Source: Datisca glomerata
Lineage: Eukaryota; Streptophyta; Magnoliopsida; Cucurbitales; Datiscaceae
Length of the DNA stretch: 64,000 bases
Assembly (NCBI GenBank): GCA_003255025.1
Contig: QANY01012003.1
Coordinates: forward strand, 64,122-128,121
Direction of reading: 5' to 3'
In this document: positions 34,978 to 46,779 of the stretch, one piece after another
How positions within the stretch are numbered: the stretch's first letter is position 1
Layout of the letters: every line of letters begins with the position of its first letter
The notes under the pieces: generated by a model
The model's database searches: none
What the model saw: only the letters and a program-made list of their open reading frames with translations
Told to the model about the DNA's origin: nothing
Program-made: the position numbers and the translations under genes

Positions 34978-35680
34978 GTGCCATTAGCACAACTTCCCTT
35001 AATTTGGGAAGACATCTCCAACACATAATCATTGAATTCCATATTTGACAAAACCATTCAGAATATCCACTGGCAGCATTACCTCTTGATCATCTAAAAA
35101 CAGGTTAAGATATCTCCTCAATAGCATGCTCCGAATGGTATGCGCCACAAACTGGTATACGCATGCTCAATGTTGCAAACTAATTACATGGTAGGTGATA
35201 TTTAACGTAGTAAGTGATTGTTGGTGACATTTTCATTACAATTTCTAACTTGAAACGTACACATGTAAAACATACTGCAGCGATATTAGGTCTTGCTCGT
35301 GCTAGCTAGCTCTCTTCGATCAATGACCGTCCAGAGCTCCCTTTTTCAAGCTCGACCATCAATGTCGAGTCTAGTCAGCTCGGCCCAGATAGGGTGTGGA
35401 TATACATGTGACACATACACATAAGTTTCGTACTTTTTCAGAATAGTAACAAATAATATAAAACTTTACGTATTTTCCATGAAGTTCATTTTCCCTTGTA
35501 TCTTAATAAAAAAATTTCTTCACATTGCCTGTCACAATCAAGCTTACATATAATAATGAATATATGCAGAAGGTAGAGCTTAGCTATTTATTAAATACGA
35601 TGGTGTAGTTGACTAAATAACTGGCTAGCGGAGATAGCTAGCTTGTGTGTGTGCAAGGAATTTATTATTAGCTCTAGGAA
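34978..35680. other. upstream region of the small gene
   Basis: There are no recognised coding motifs. Palindromic GCTAGCTAGC occurs near 35300 and again in part near 35625-35640. The last 150 bp may hold the promoter and 5' UTR of the ORF at 35681. Confidence 0.4.
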
Positions 35681-36115
35681 ATGGGAGGCTTACTATCACT
35701 TTGTCTATGCAATGGAAGCCTCAATGAAGAAAGCAACAAAAGCTTTAGCATTTCATTGAGCCAAGCAAGTCTTTCACCTTATAATGAAGACTGTGGAGCA
35801 TATAGTGAGGATGAAAGAAGAGGGTATAATTCTTCTAATAGATCATTTTATGATAATAAAGATGGTGAAATGGTCGTTTTGGGTGGGACGAGTGCTGTTG
35901 TAGCTGATTCAGGTCGACATATAGGAAGTGTTTATAATGATCCAGCTATTAGTGATTGTGGGTCTGGTTACGGCGGTTTTGGTAGTTTTAGAAGCACAAG
36001 TTTTAATGCCAGGAACCGATATGGGAGTAACTACGGCGGTGCTTCTGACGGCGATGATGATGGTGGAGGCTCCGGGTATGACGATTACAATAATGGAGTT
36101 AGTGGCCGGTGGTGA
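35681..36115 (+). CDS. small Gly/Asp-rich protein, predicted N-myristoylated, unknown function
   Basis: A single uninterrupted 144-residue frame with a plausible plant start context (AGGAAATGGGA) in a region otherwise full of stops. The N terminus MGGLLSLCLC has Gly2 and Ser6, fitting an N-myristoylation site, followed by two cysteines that could be palmitoylated, which would place the protein at membranes. Residues 20-60 are Ser/Asn-rich; the C-terminal half is rich in Gly, Asp and Tyr and probably disordered. No transmembrane segment or catalytic motif is seen. I do not recognise the family. It could also be a chance ORF, but its length and composition argue for a real gene. A longer spliced form is possible. 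Confidence 0.5.
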   Translation: MGGLLSLCLCNGSLNEESNKSFSISLSQASLSPYNEDCGAYSEDERRGYNSSNRSFYDNKDGEMVVLGGTSAVVADSGRHIGSVYNDPAISDCGSGYGGFGSFRSTSFNARNRYGSNYGGASDGDDDGGGSGYDDYNNGVSGRW

Positions 36116-37299
36116 ATTGATTCCTATGAAACCTGTCATGTGGAAAGCCATGGTCATAATATTTGTTTTTTCTAGTTACACCTATTTTCGAAAGAACAAA
36201 ATCATGTCTAATTTGATTCTTATTCAAATGGAATTGAAATAAATTGTGAAATTAATCTTTGTTTTATTCATCCATATATGCTTCAGCGTGGATTTTGAAG
36301 GAACTCTCTACTTCTTTTTTCAAACTCTCTACTTGCTTAATTGGTTTTTAATACATTTAATCATTTTGTGTAATAGACTACATGAATTAATTATTTTCTA
36401 AAATCTCAATTGTTTAAAAGAAACAATATAATTATATTTTCACACCTTAATTACTTAATTTAAACTAAAATCCATAATTTAGCTGGCTGACAATGTTTTA
36501 ATGAGCCTCTTATTTTGTCCATATAAAAAAGATAAGGTCAAATTATATTTTGGATCTTTAAAGTTTGTGCTCGTTATAATTTAATTCAAGAATAATTTTA
36601 ATTTATCAATTTAGAGCTTACAAATTATTGCTAACATAGATCATTCGTCAACATCCATTCATGCAAATTATTGCTAACATAGACAGATTGGGAAAATGTC
36701 TTTAATTTTTTACTCTTAGCAAAAAAAATTGACGTCGTTTTTAATAAGATGGATCATGTATAGGTCAAGTAGATGAACATTTCACAAATTTTATTTGAGA
36801 GTATTAATTCTTAAATGATTTGTAAGTTACTAAACTATCCAAAATAAAACTTCAAAAGACACAAACATCAAACACAAATTATAAAGAAATCATAAAAAGA
36901 AAAGGAAAAGGAAAAGAGAAATCAACCAAAAACTCACATATTTTGTTTTGTTAGTACATGGATTTAGCTAGATTAATTAGATTTAGCCTTCTTTGATTAG
37001 TTTTATATTAGTTTTTGAAAGAGGAAGCTCCTTTTTCTTTCTAATAAATTGAAAATTAGATATGCCCACGACTATTGTCTTCGTTTAATATAGTCACTTA
37101 ATAAGATTATCAAAGCAGAGAGGATATGCTCAAGAAATATGTTATGCGGTTTTAATATTTTATGTGGTGTCCTTTGACTAAAAACACTTGCACTCATGAT
37201 CAAAAAGCATATGGATGCCAATGGAACATATGCGTGCATACAAATACTCGAGAATATCTAACTTAATGGGTTAATGGGTGAGTTTTAAACTATCATAAA
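36116..37299. other. AT-rich intergenic sequence
   Basis: No gene or transposon end recognised. GACAAATTATTGCTAACATAGA-like phrases recur near 36615-36690 (two short copies). Confidence 0.45.
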
Positions 37300-37784
37300 A
37301 CACATCCAAATTAGAGGAAATGCTTAAAAATCAGACCAACCTAAATTTTATTATAATTAAGGCATAAAGGGCTTCCAAATCAAAAGGCTCAAGTAAAATC
37401 ATATCTGAAAAATAAATGAGCGATTGTTTCTTCATCCTTCTCACACATGGGCATACAACATTAACATTCATAACTCTTCGACTGCAAATTAGATTTCACA
37501 ACCAAGAAATTCTTTGAGCATCGCCAAAGGAAATCTTTAATCTTGGGAGAGATAACCAAGCTTCAAAGATGTTTCCAAACCGCACCATTACGGCCATACA
37601 CTACAATAATTATATGTTGTAATAGCACACAGTTACCACATTTTACTCCAAAACGTGATGAAAAACTAAAACCGTGAAATTCATTTCGCGAAGCGTGTGT
37701 CTCTACCAAATGAAAATTTCCAACTCGCGTCTCTCTTTCACAGTAGCTCTCAGCTCTATCTCACAACTCTCTCTTCTCTCCTTC

Positions 37785-37908
37785 TATATCGAAGCTCACC
37801 AACGAGCTCTCTTAGCTCGCTCTTGAGAATCTCTCTCTCTGCTCTCTATATCGAAGCTCACCAACGAGCTCTCTTAGCTCGCTCTTGAGAATCTCTCTCT
37901 CTCCTCTC
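37785..37908. repeat. 62-bp tandem duplication
   Basis: Two nearly identical units, 37785-37846 and 37847-37908, starting TATATCGAAGCTCACCAACG. They lie in a CT-rich, leader-like part of CACTA-2. The near identity suggests a recent duplication. Confidence 0.95.
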
Positions 37909-38155
37909 TATCTCTATTTCCCACATATCTCTCTTGAAGCTCTCTCGCAGCTCTCTTTCAGCTTCGTAGTAGGTTTCTCTCACGACAGCAAGCTCTTCTC
38001 ACAGCTCTCACTATCTTAGTTCTGTCTCCCAGCTCTCTCCTACTTCGATTTTACAGCTCAGAACAAGAGGTTTGGGTTTCATTATCAAAATTTTGTCTGA
38101 TTTTTATGATTTTTGAGTTTTATCCGAGTTCATAGGGTTTGTGTTCCTGAATTTG

Positions 38156-38275
38156 GGCATGCAGTAAGTTTTGAAATGAAAATGTTCCCGATTTCTAGGC
38201 ATGCATTAAGTTTTGAAATGGAAATGTTCCCGATTTCTAGGCATGCTGTAAGTTTTGAAATGAAAACTCATGATA
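38156..38275. repeat. 42-bp tandem repeat, about 2.8 units
   Basis: Units begin GGCATGC at 38156, 38198 and 38240 and contain TAAGTTTTGAAATG and TTCCCGATTTCTA. The unit is a multiple of three and keeps a frame open, but no protein family is recognised. Confidence 0.9.
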
Positions 38276-39612
38276 TCTTATCTGGGTTCTTTGCAATCTT
38301 AGCTTTATCTCTCTCACCTCTCTCTGGCAGCTCTCTCCCACTTCGATTTTTGCCGCATTCCCTGTAAAAGACCAAGTTCAAAACTTGTAGTAAGGGTTTT
38401 GCGAGGTGAGATTTAATATGAATTTCATATCTATTTTTTGTGAGTTTTGTCTGATTTTTTGTTATTTTTGTAAGTTTTATACAAGTTGAGAGTTTCACTT
38501 TAAGTTCTTTTGTATAAAAAAATGGTTTCTTTTCCAGAAGATCCAAGTAAAGACACCTCTTTTTCTGTCTTCTGTGTTCATGTTGCTAGGTGTTTGTTGT
38601 ATGTTATGAAGATCTTTCTTTTGTTCATTGTCTTATTTTACTACTGATCTAGTTTTTATGCAAAGAAGTGGTACTTGAACCATTATTTACTTGAATATAT
38701 TATAGGATTCTTTACGAGTTCTTCTTCTTGCAATTAGCCAAAAAAGAACTTTACCTATTTAGTTACATTTCTTTACTTATAGTTAAATTTCTCTGCTATT
38801 GAGAAATTTATCTTTTTGCATCAAACATGATGATCTGAATAGAAAGTTACCATTGTTATTGAGAATTTGAGAGTTAATAAATGGATGAAAGAAACTAATT
38901 ATTTCATTATTAGTTGGTAATTTGGTATGTTGATTGTCATTCATTGGATGCTTAAAAGGTATACAAGTAGGTAAATACCTTTCATACTATTGTTGTTCTT
39001 GTGCATTGTGTTTGTTATTGTTTTAATTTCTAGTTATGGCTGCTTTCTTGAAAACCCTCTGTTATCCAACTGTAATGTTACTAATTAATTTGTTTTACTG
39101 TGTAATGGCAGCTTCCACGCATGGCCTTTTCTCCTCTCTCAAACCCTTCATAGTCATGAGCTCTCCCTTGGTAAACTCTCTCACTTTTCTTATAAACAAA
39201 TTACTTTCTCTCCTTCCATGGACCCGCGCACTAGAGATTTATCCCTTCCCCAGTAGCAAACCTCAATAATCTTCAAATCAACTATAGCATAGCTCTCCAG
39301 ATGGTGAAATCAGAAACTAAAAAATCGGTAATCAGCCTTAGTCGAACTCTTCAAAAGGATCCCCTAGCTTCCCTGCATGTTTTCTTTCTACGTGTTACTT
39401 TTACCTTTGAGATGTCCTCTTTTTTTTCATGTGTGCTACCCTAACTCTATATTGTTTTTCACTTTCTTTATTCTATTTGTTCATCTGGTTGGAATTTATT
39501 TCTATGCATTTTCCCTCCCTAATTTTTTTCTCAAAGTATCATTTTCCTTTTGAGAGATTGTACATTCCTAAAATGTTTGACAAAAATTTATCATTTATTT
39601 TGGTGTTTGTTC

Positions 39613-40330
39613 AGGGGCCTATGTGATTCTCGTAGAGCTACCAGCAGAGATTGTGTTGTCTAATGGTGCCTAAAATTTGTTCGTGGCACCAATGTAAGGT
39701 GTTACTAACTTTCATTTGATAGGTTTTTCTTTTTGCTATACTAATACCTTATGTTGAAAGTAGGTTCATTTTGTTGAATGGCTCAATTCAACTAATTAAG
39801 TATATAGCAGCTTAACTTTTATCCTTCATTTCTTCAAATTTTTATTATAACTTTGATTTTAATAAGGCATTGTTAATGTTATTTATGATGATGAAGATAT
39901 TAAGGCCATTTCATATCTTGGCCTGCATGCAGTAAGTTAATTGCCAAATATAGGCTTCTCGAAGCCATTTTCAGTAAGTTACTTATCACAATTGAAATAC
40001 TTTCTAATATTTTGTTATGTGATTTTGACATTGTTTTATTGTTTGTTCATTTAACTTAAGGATGGTACTTGTGTTTAAGCAAGGGCATCAACTAAAGGGA
40101 AATTCATTGGAGTAATCTTTTTATCTTCCTTGGTAACACCTATACAATACCTTTTATGAGCAGTATGGTTGCTCTTTTACCAGAGTAATATTTGAAGTCA
40201 GTGTAAACTGGTTGGCTCATTTGTCTTTAGTCCAATGTTGGAGCTAAAAATCATGCACTTATAATGCATGATGCAAAAGTTGCTGGAACTTCCGATGCTC
40301 TATTTACCGCAGCTTTTGGTGCTAAGGTTT
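39613..40330 (+). pseudogene. ALDH6B2: captured ALDH6-type (methylmalonate-semialdehyde dehydrogenase) exon fragments
   Basis: Four exon-like pieces occur in the native order. 39613-39700 reads GAYVILVELPAEIVLSNGA (the GA-VMLAELAMEAGLP-type region). 39866-39930 reads IVNVIYDDEDIKAISYLG (the VNAICDDEDIKAVSFVG motif before the NAD-binding glycines). 40078-40118 reads ARASTKGK. 40231-40330 reads SNVGAKNHALIMHD, then DALFTAAFGAK (the SNMGAKNH motif and the segment just before the catalytic cysteine). Intron-like sequence with GT or AG borders separates them. The catalytic GQRC segment is absent, and stops and frameshifts are present. The host enzyme acts in mitochondrial valine and pyrimidine catabolism; this copy cannot. 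Confidence 0.8.
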
Positions 40331-42436
40331 TCTTTGTTAGTAGCCATAAGATTAATTTGGAGCTATGGCTTGATATAATAGTCTATGAGTTCTGCCGATC
40401 TGATGTAGATAAATATTGTATTTATATTGTTAGTTCATGAGTTCTGCCAAGTTGCATTTAAAAGTAGTTTGGTGGTGGGAATATCAATGGGATATTCCTT
40501 GACTTAAGTGGCCATATTATAAAATATTACTCATATTTTAAGTCATAGACTTAAGTTATAGAACATTTACGTTGAGTAATTTATTTTCTACCATTGTTTA
40601 ATCATAACAGTTAAAAAATTTAGAAGTAGTTCTCAGTCGTGTCAAAAGTGAAAATCTTCTTGGTGCTGAAATTTTGGTAAGTTGATGTTTGTTGCCATTT
40701 CCCATTTTCTTATTAGAGCTAAATATTTTGCTATGTCAGACTTGAAAAATGGTTGGTGAGTTTTGATGCTTCTCAATGATGTATATCTGCATGTATAAAT
40801 GGTTTCCTTAGCATTTCAAATTGCAAAACGCATTTTCATGTTTTGAGGAAGCCATTATTCAAGAGAATGGAGAAGGGGTGGGGGTTATCTACTTATCTGG
40901 CTAAAGGAGTCAGTTCTATCTCTACAAAGGTAATATTATATTTCTTTAAGATTGTTGGTTGTAGTTATAGAGCATATTCCTGCTTACATGAGAATCTCAT
41001 GAATTATATCTGAAATTGTTCCCTGATATTCTAATTTGAGATTGATTGCATCATATTGTTAACTTCTTTTCTTTCCTGGGTTGATTTTAGTGGCATCGAA
41101 TGAAATTTGAATATTCTTTCTTGTAAATGCTTGTGTGTAACTTAGATTGAGTTTACTTATGTAACTTAGAAAGCTGGTTCTCGAAATGCACCTAGATAGC
41201 TTTCAAGATTGCTTGCCCTTCTTTCAAGATTGTCTTACTAAGACTTTATTACCTTTCCATAATTACTTGTTTTCATTTTCAAAACCAGTCCAAGACTTTT
41301 GTAATGGTGTTTGAAGCTCAAAAGGTACTTTTTTAAACTATTTTGACCTCTAGAAACAATGGTGCTTACTTAATGATCCCACTTTCGTTTCTTCCCTCTT
41401 TTGTTTCTTTTGTTGATGATGATATTAGTTATCTTTATATTTGGGTAACACTAAAATCTTCTCTCGTTTCTGTTTGGTAAATTAGAATGAAATATTGTAG
41501 AACGAAAGCTTTGGTAGATTAGAGTGAATGTTAATAACTTTTGCAGAACGAAAGCTTTGGTTCTGAATTGAAAGAGTTTCACAGTATTTTCTAAATATAT
41601 ATTATACACGTGTTTATGCTTCATGTGGCATGCTAAACAAGTTTTGGATTATTGCTTTGGCTAGTATACGCATTCATATAGTGGAGAAAACATATAAATG
41701 ACTATGAAACATCATTTTGATTTGAATTTATTCGAGCTTTCACTTATTAGTGTCTACTTTCTTGGATTTCAGTAAAAATTTAAATTAATTTATTAGTATC
41801 AAATATCTTAACGGTCATGAATATCATATTACATGGTATGTATTTTTCAATATAATTCTTATATTTCTATGCAATTCATATTTAATCTATTTTTTTCTAC
41901 TATATCATGGAATGTTGTAAGTCTATCATTAATTCTTAACTTCTTTTTCTAATAAGACATTTCTTAGTTGTTGATCATTTAGATTGTACTATTTAGAATA
42001 GGAGGCTTGCTCCTTCATCTGAATGGATCATCCATCTTTGGTACAACACTTTGATCTTGTCCTGAAGCATCACTAAGACAGTTACCTACACCACCACCTC
42101 CTCACCAAGAAAAATCACCAAGTGGACCTCTTAGGGTACCTCCACTTTCATTACCTAGATGTGAATTTATACTAGATTTTAGTTTTTTGGATAAATTACT
42201 TTTTCTTGCTCTATTGAAAAATCAATATGTAATTATCATTTTGAGATGTGATTTCTAGTAGACAATTAGTATGTAACAATTTTGATTAATTAAATAAAAT
42301 GATATGTGATTTTATTATTTCGTGATATTTTTTAAAAAGTTATTTATTTTTCATATTTGTACAATTGTAAGTATAAGTAATAAAAAAAGTTATAAAAAGT
42401 ATTAAACAATAAGTACTGGAAAATTCTATAAAAGAC

Positions 42437-42535
42437 CTGCGATAGTATTTATAAAACGCTATGAAAGACCTACGATAGCATTTATAAAACGTTGCAAAAG
42501 ATCTACTACAACATTTATAAAACACTATGAAAGGC
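42437..42535. repeat. 33-bp subterminal repeats of CACTA-2
   Basis: Three tandem units beginning CTGCGATAG or CTACGATAG/CTACTACAA with ATTTATAAAAC in the middle. More distant copies in inverted orientation follow up to the element end (GATAGCG/CGCTATC motifs). Such subterminal arrays bind the transposase in CACTA elements. Confidence 0.85.
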
Positions 42536-42850
42536 TTTTTATAGCGTTTAAAAAATGCTATCATAGGTGACAAACTTGTAATCGTCGGTATACATAGCAT
42601 TTTCAGAAACGCTATTGAAACCCTATGATATCATTTTTTGGCCGCTATCGTAAACCTTTTTTGTTGTAGTGATAGTATTAGGTTCACTGCTAGCAATCTG
42701 TCCAAGCTCACCATTAGACGAGAGATTCATTGCCACCTTGTAAACTGATTTAACAACATAGGCTCCATCTTTTTTCTATAGTGCCATATAAACAACTAAG
42801 GGGAATTTTGTAACATAGACAAGTTTATGAGGGGTATGTTAAGCAATAGC

Positions 42851-43434
42851 AGGGTTTCTAGATCTATAGTTAAATAACTGATTTCCTAAATGACCAATAA
42901 TTTTAGACCAAAATACTCTTCATCTACAAAAAAATAAATTTATTAATTCGGGTAAATCAAATAGAATTTATTATATACTAATTTTATATACCCTATAATT
43001 AAGGATTTAAAAAATTTGGATTGATACAAGTCAATCTAAATATATTATAAAACTGAAATTTTTAAAAATTTCATATATCTCGCCTCCCCCTACACCGTAA
43101 TTAATGATATACTTAGAAAATAAAAATCTATAATTAATTGAAACTAAATACCAATCAAACTTTCCAAAATAACTTAAATTTTAAAAAATTTAAAAATCTC
43201 ACCTCTCCCTCAATCATTGGGTAAACCAATCTCAACCTCCTATATTAAATTAAACTAATTCAAATTTTTAAATGCGCACCTATGATATTTCAGGAAAAAA
43301 TTTGAAAATGTAAAAACTTAAACTATGGTTAATGAAACTATCCTAATTACGGTAAAAAATCTGTCAATCAAACATATTCAAAATAAAAGAATAAAAAATC
43401 ACTGAAAACTTGTCATCTTCCTGAGACCGCCATT
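42851..43434. other. AT-rich sequence without genes
   Basis: Between the LINE-A relic and the CACTA subterminal repeats. TCTCGCCTCCCC- and TCTCACCTCTCCC-like phrases recur near 43078 and 43197 with similar AT-rich context, suggesting an old duplication. Nothing else was seen. Confidence 0.4.
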
Positions 43435-43915
43435 GACGTCTATAAACCCCTATTGACGACTATAAGAAAAATCGTCAATTGCGATGGTTATACGGCGACG
43501 GTTGATTCAACCGTCGCTATTTGTAGAATAAGGAGAAGAAATTTTACCAACAGTTTCTGGAAAACTGTCGCCGAAGGACACATATGCCGACGGTTTACCT
43601 AAACCATGGTGATTAATTCCATTATTTACTTTAATTTTGCGACGGTTCATAAGAAGTGTCGCAATTCGTTGAGCAATGGCGACGGTTTTGGCGAACCGTC
43701 ATGATTGATAGCATTTTTTATTTTCATTGCGACGTTTATGCTAAACTGTCGCAATTAACTAAGAAATTGTGGTGTGAACCGTCACTACAGAGGTTATTGG
43801 TGACGGTTCGGACAAACCGTCACAAAGTGCTTTGAGGTTACTTAAACGGTGTCATTTTTTATTTTGTTTAATCAATATTACGATCTACGATGATGGTTTT
43901 AAAACCGTCGCAAAA
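43435..43915. repeat. CACTA-type subterminal repeat cluster
   Basis: At least ten copies of GCGACGGTT and its complement AACCGTCGC (often degenerate, TGACGGTT/AACCGTCA) spaced 20-50 bp apart. They form inverted pairs, for example GCGACGGTTGATTCAACCGTCGC near 43494-43516. This is the typical end region of a CACTA element of a third family. A CACTA terminus was not found at either side, so it is a fragment. Confidence 0.75.
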
Positions 43916-44589
43916 AGAAACCCTAAATTAAAACCATCCCCGTGTCTTCTTCCCTATTTTTCCACTTTTCCCAGCTCTCTCATTTTCGCAAGCGCGTGAT
44001 TCTTCCCATTTTTGACAGAGATCTCAGTCTTGTGGTCCTCCTCGCCATAGCTTAGCCCCGATCTCAGCCTCATGGTTTTCCTCTCCATAGATCAGCCCCA
44101 ATATATTCCTTCTTCTCCATTAATTTTCTTGTATTCTAGGTATCATCATGCTCTTCAAAGTGATATGAGATCAGATTCAGTTCTTTTTTTTCATATACTA
44201 GATATTATCCGATTCTTTTTTTCATAAAAATCTCTAGATTTTTTTCATTTACTAAATCGGTTTCTTAGTGTTCTGTGTTTTGAATCTTTTTAGTGTTTGA
44301 TTATTTAGTCATGGTTATTTTATTTTATTTTTCTGGTGATATTTTTTATGTGTTGTATAAAATAGAAATATAGTCGTGTTCTCTATCTTGATATGGTTGT
44401 TTCTGTTATACTTTTCTTTTACTGATTAATAAAAATTTTAATGTTCTTGCCTTGGCGTATTCCTAAAATTGAATTTGAGTGATGTGTTCTAGATTTAATG
44501 AATTTAATTCCTTTTAGTGGTTGGGTTTAATTTACTTGAACTGAAATTATAGTGGTGATTTTTTTAAACTGACCAGAAATACTATCAAA
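43916..44589. other. CACTA leader-like, noncoding sequence
   Basis: A pyrimidine-rich stretch (43940-44130) with a partial duplication of CCGATCTCAGCCTCATGG-like text, followed by T-rich sequence. It resembles the 5' untranslated region after the subterminal repeats of CACTA-1 (29500-29900). No protein motif was seen. Confidence 0.4.
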
Positions 44590-44920
44590 ACTAATCAACA
44601 ACCAAGATGTCAGCCACAATCAGGGAGGCTGGCTCCCTCTAATACAAGTCCTTCGAAATGGATAATCCAAAATGGGCAAGCCTATGAGCTGTCTCATTAG
44701 ATAATCTAGGGGTTGAACATGTTGTATAGAATAAAAAATATGGTATTTCTCTCTTCTAATGATGGTTGTTTCAATTTTGAGAAAAAGCCATATTAATTAG
44801 GGAGTGCAATTAATTGTTTGAGAAAATGTCTTCACTAGTCTAAGGCAAAACACAGTAAACCAGTAGCCAATCCACAGAGAAAAAATGATTTACCTTTGTT
44901 GTTAATGAAATTTCTCTCCG

Positions 44921-44975
44921 CAATGGAGTTCTCCCTCGTCAATGGAGTTCTTCCTCGTCAATGGAGTTACCTTTT
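44921..44975. repeat. 19-bp tandem repeat, three units
   Basis: CAATGGAGTTCTTCCTCGT units start at 44921, 44940 and 44959, with a fourth, diverged CAATGG at about 44982. Inside the unreadable part of LINE-B. Confidence 0.85.
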
Positions 44976-46527
44976 GCCGTCAATGGTTCTATTTTAGGTG
45001 GGTGTCAATGGAGGTTTGTCGACGTAAATGGCGGTCAATCGGTGATTAAATCTACCATAGTTGCAGTTCAGGCAATAACATTCAGTTGGTGAAATACTTC
45101 TGTTTTTTTTCTCTTTAAACTACTTTGTAGTTGATTAGTGATTTTTCGATTCAAAATACAGATGAATGCTGAAAAAATAGGTTGCTTATGAATAGATGGG
45201 TGAAAATAATTATCAAAGAAACTCTAAAAACAGAAATAGCTAAAAATTCAAAGATAACAAAAAATACAATGATAATCAATCGGTTATGGAAAATAACCGA
45301 CAATACATATATGTAGCGTATTAATGATAAGATAAAGATAAATATATAATTTTGAATTAAAAAATAAGAATTAATACTAAATCTAATAAAATCTCTTAAT
45401 TAATTAATATGGTCCCACACAATCAATAACAAAAAATTATCTATAGAGCAAATCTGACCACACTAAAATGGAGAAAAAAACGGGTGATATGGCAGTATCA
45501 AATCTCTATTTACCTAAGAAAAAAATGGGCTATTACATAAAATCAACCTTCTAAACTTATCTATTTAGTGTAATTTCTTTATAAACATCATCACATCCGA
45601 AATGACTAAGGGGAATATTACAAATCTCGTCGACATCATTCTTGAGAAGGAATTGATTAAAAAAGATCCCATATCCCATTCATTGTTTCCTTTAAATAAC
45701 TCATGCACATACACCAAATTCAGATTAGGTGGGAAGAGGACTCTGAAATGAATTGTTCTAGGGACCCAAGGGTCTGACCATACCCACCCTCTACCGAACA
45801 ACATATATAATATTTTTTCTCCCTCCAAAAGAATTCTCCATCCCCAAGAAGGTTTACTACCCAACCTTGTAGATGAAAAATACCCATCTTTGAAGTATTT
45901 AGCATTGAGAAAATGAGCTAAAAGGAAGCAAGAAAGATAGATTTGTCCACCTTGCTTGGCAAGCGTATAACGTCTAAAACAGTTAAGGCCACTAAAAGCC
46001 ATACTCCTGAATTCTTTGGAGAAGTCAAGTTCTTCAACAAAGTCCAAAGTAATTCCTTCCTTGTTAGAGAACGAGGACCACCAATATTTTGCTAAGCGAA
46101 TGCAAAGATCATCTAGAAAAGTTGTTGGGAGTTTGAAACACAACATAGCATAGCACAGAATAGCCAAAGCAACTGCTTTAATGAACACCACTCCATTGGT
46201 TAGAGAAAAAAAATTCTAATCAACCATTGATCTTTTCCATCACTTTTTCCTTCACATCATTGAAAATAATCTTTTTAGCCAAACAAAATTAGATTCTAGA
46301 CCAAGATATTTCCAAAGGTCATCCCCATGCAAATGAAGAATAGCTGCTAACTCGTCCTTCGTATTGTTCCTCACAATACGACTAATGACAATCCCACTCT
46401 TGCCAAATTGAATAAACCTCCCCCAAAGCTTGACATATATTGACGGAATGGATGACACGGTGATTAATTGTGATGTTGAGGCTTGGCAGAATAGTATGGA
46501 ATCATCCACGAAGAATAAATTGATAAC

Positions 46528-46763
46528 TGAAGAAAACCTTAGTGAGTTTTTAGAGAATAGAAGAGAGCATATGAAGGAGATAGAAGATCAATAAAGGAAG
46601 AACCATAAAGAGAAAGATACATTGATGACTATTAAAACCCAGAAGAGTCGAGAGCTAACACAAGAAGCATACCTCTCTCTTAAGAGAAGAAAAGACCAAA
46701 AACATCCTTAATAAACAATAAAAGTAAATATAAAGTATTTACAATAAACCATTTATGATAACA
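46528..46763 (-). repeat. 3' LTR of copia C
   Basis: 236 bp, plus-strand ends TGAAGAAAAC and TATGATAACA. It aligns with 51485-51722 throughout. Confidence 0.95.
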
Positions 46764-46777
46764 CTCCCCCCCCCCCC
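46764..46777 (-). other. polypurine tract of copia C
   Basis: Minus-strand run of G with a terminal GAG, directly before the 3' LTR, preceded by an A/T run. It primes plus-strand DNA synthesis in LTR elements. Confidence 0.9.
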
Positions 46778-46779
46778 TA

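Larger units (their letters stand above)
37599..42671. mobile_element. CACTA-like element 2 carrying host gene fragments
   Basis: It begins CACTACAA (37599) and ends TTGTAGTG (42671), with identical flanking triplets ATA (37596-37598 and 42672-42674). It interrupts a LINE whose domains continue on both sides, which independently supports the borders. The right end carries 33-bp subterminal repeats; the left end lacks matching subterminal repeats, which is unusual. No transposase is recognised. Inside are CT-rich leader-like sequence, tandem repeats and exon-intron fragments of an aldehyde dehydrogenase gene. It is probably a nonautonomous, gene-capturing (Pack-type) element. Confidence 0.65.
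37300..42850 (-). pseudogene. LINE-A fragment (zf-RVT region), split by CACTA-2
   Basis: On the minus strand, 42790-42690 reads GAYVVKSVYKVAMNLSSNG, and 37590-37400 continues with VISPKIKDFLWRCSKNFLVV and CEKDEETIAHLFF. These are consecutive parts of the zinc-binding zf-RVT region downstream of the reverse transcriptase in plant L1-type LINEs. The 5.1 kb between them is CACTA-2. Frames shift and stops occur, so this is a relic. Its limits (about 37300 and 42850) are approximate. Confidence 0.7.

Noticed and set aside
38113..38367. Protein-coding gene with a 14-residue repeat
   Set aside because: The frame arises from a 42-bp tandem repeat in noncoding CACTA-2 sequence; no start context or homology.
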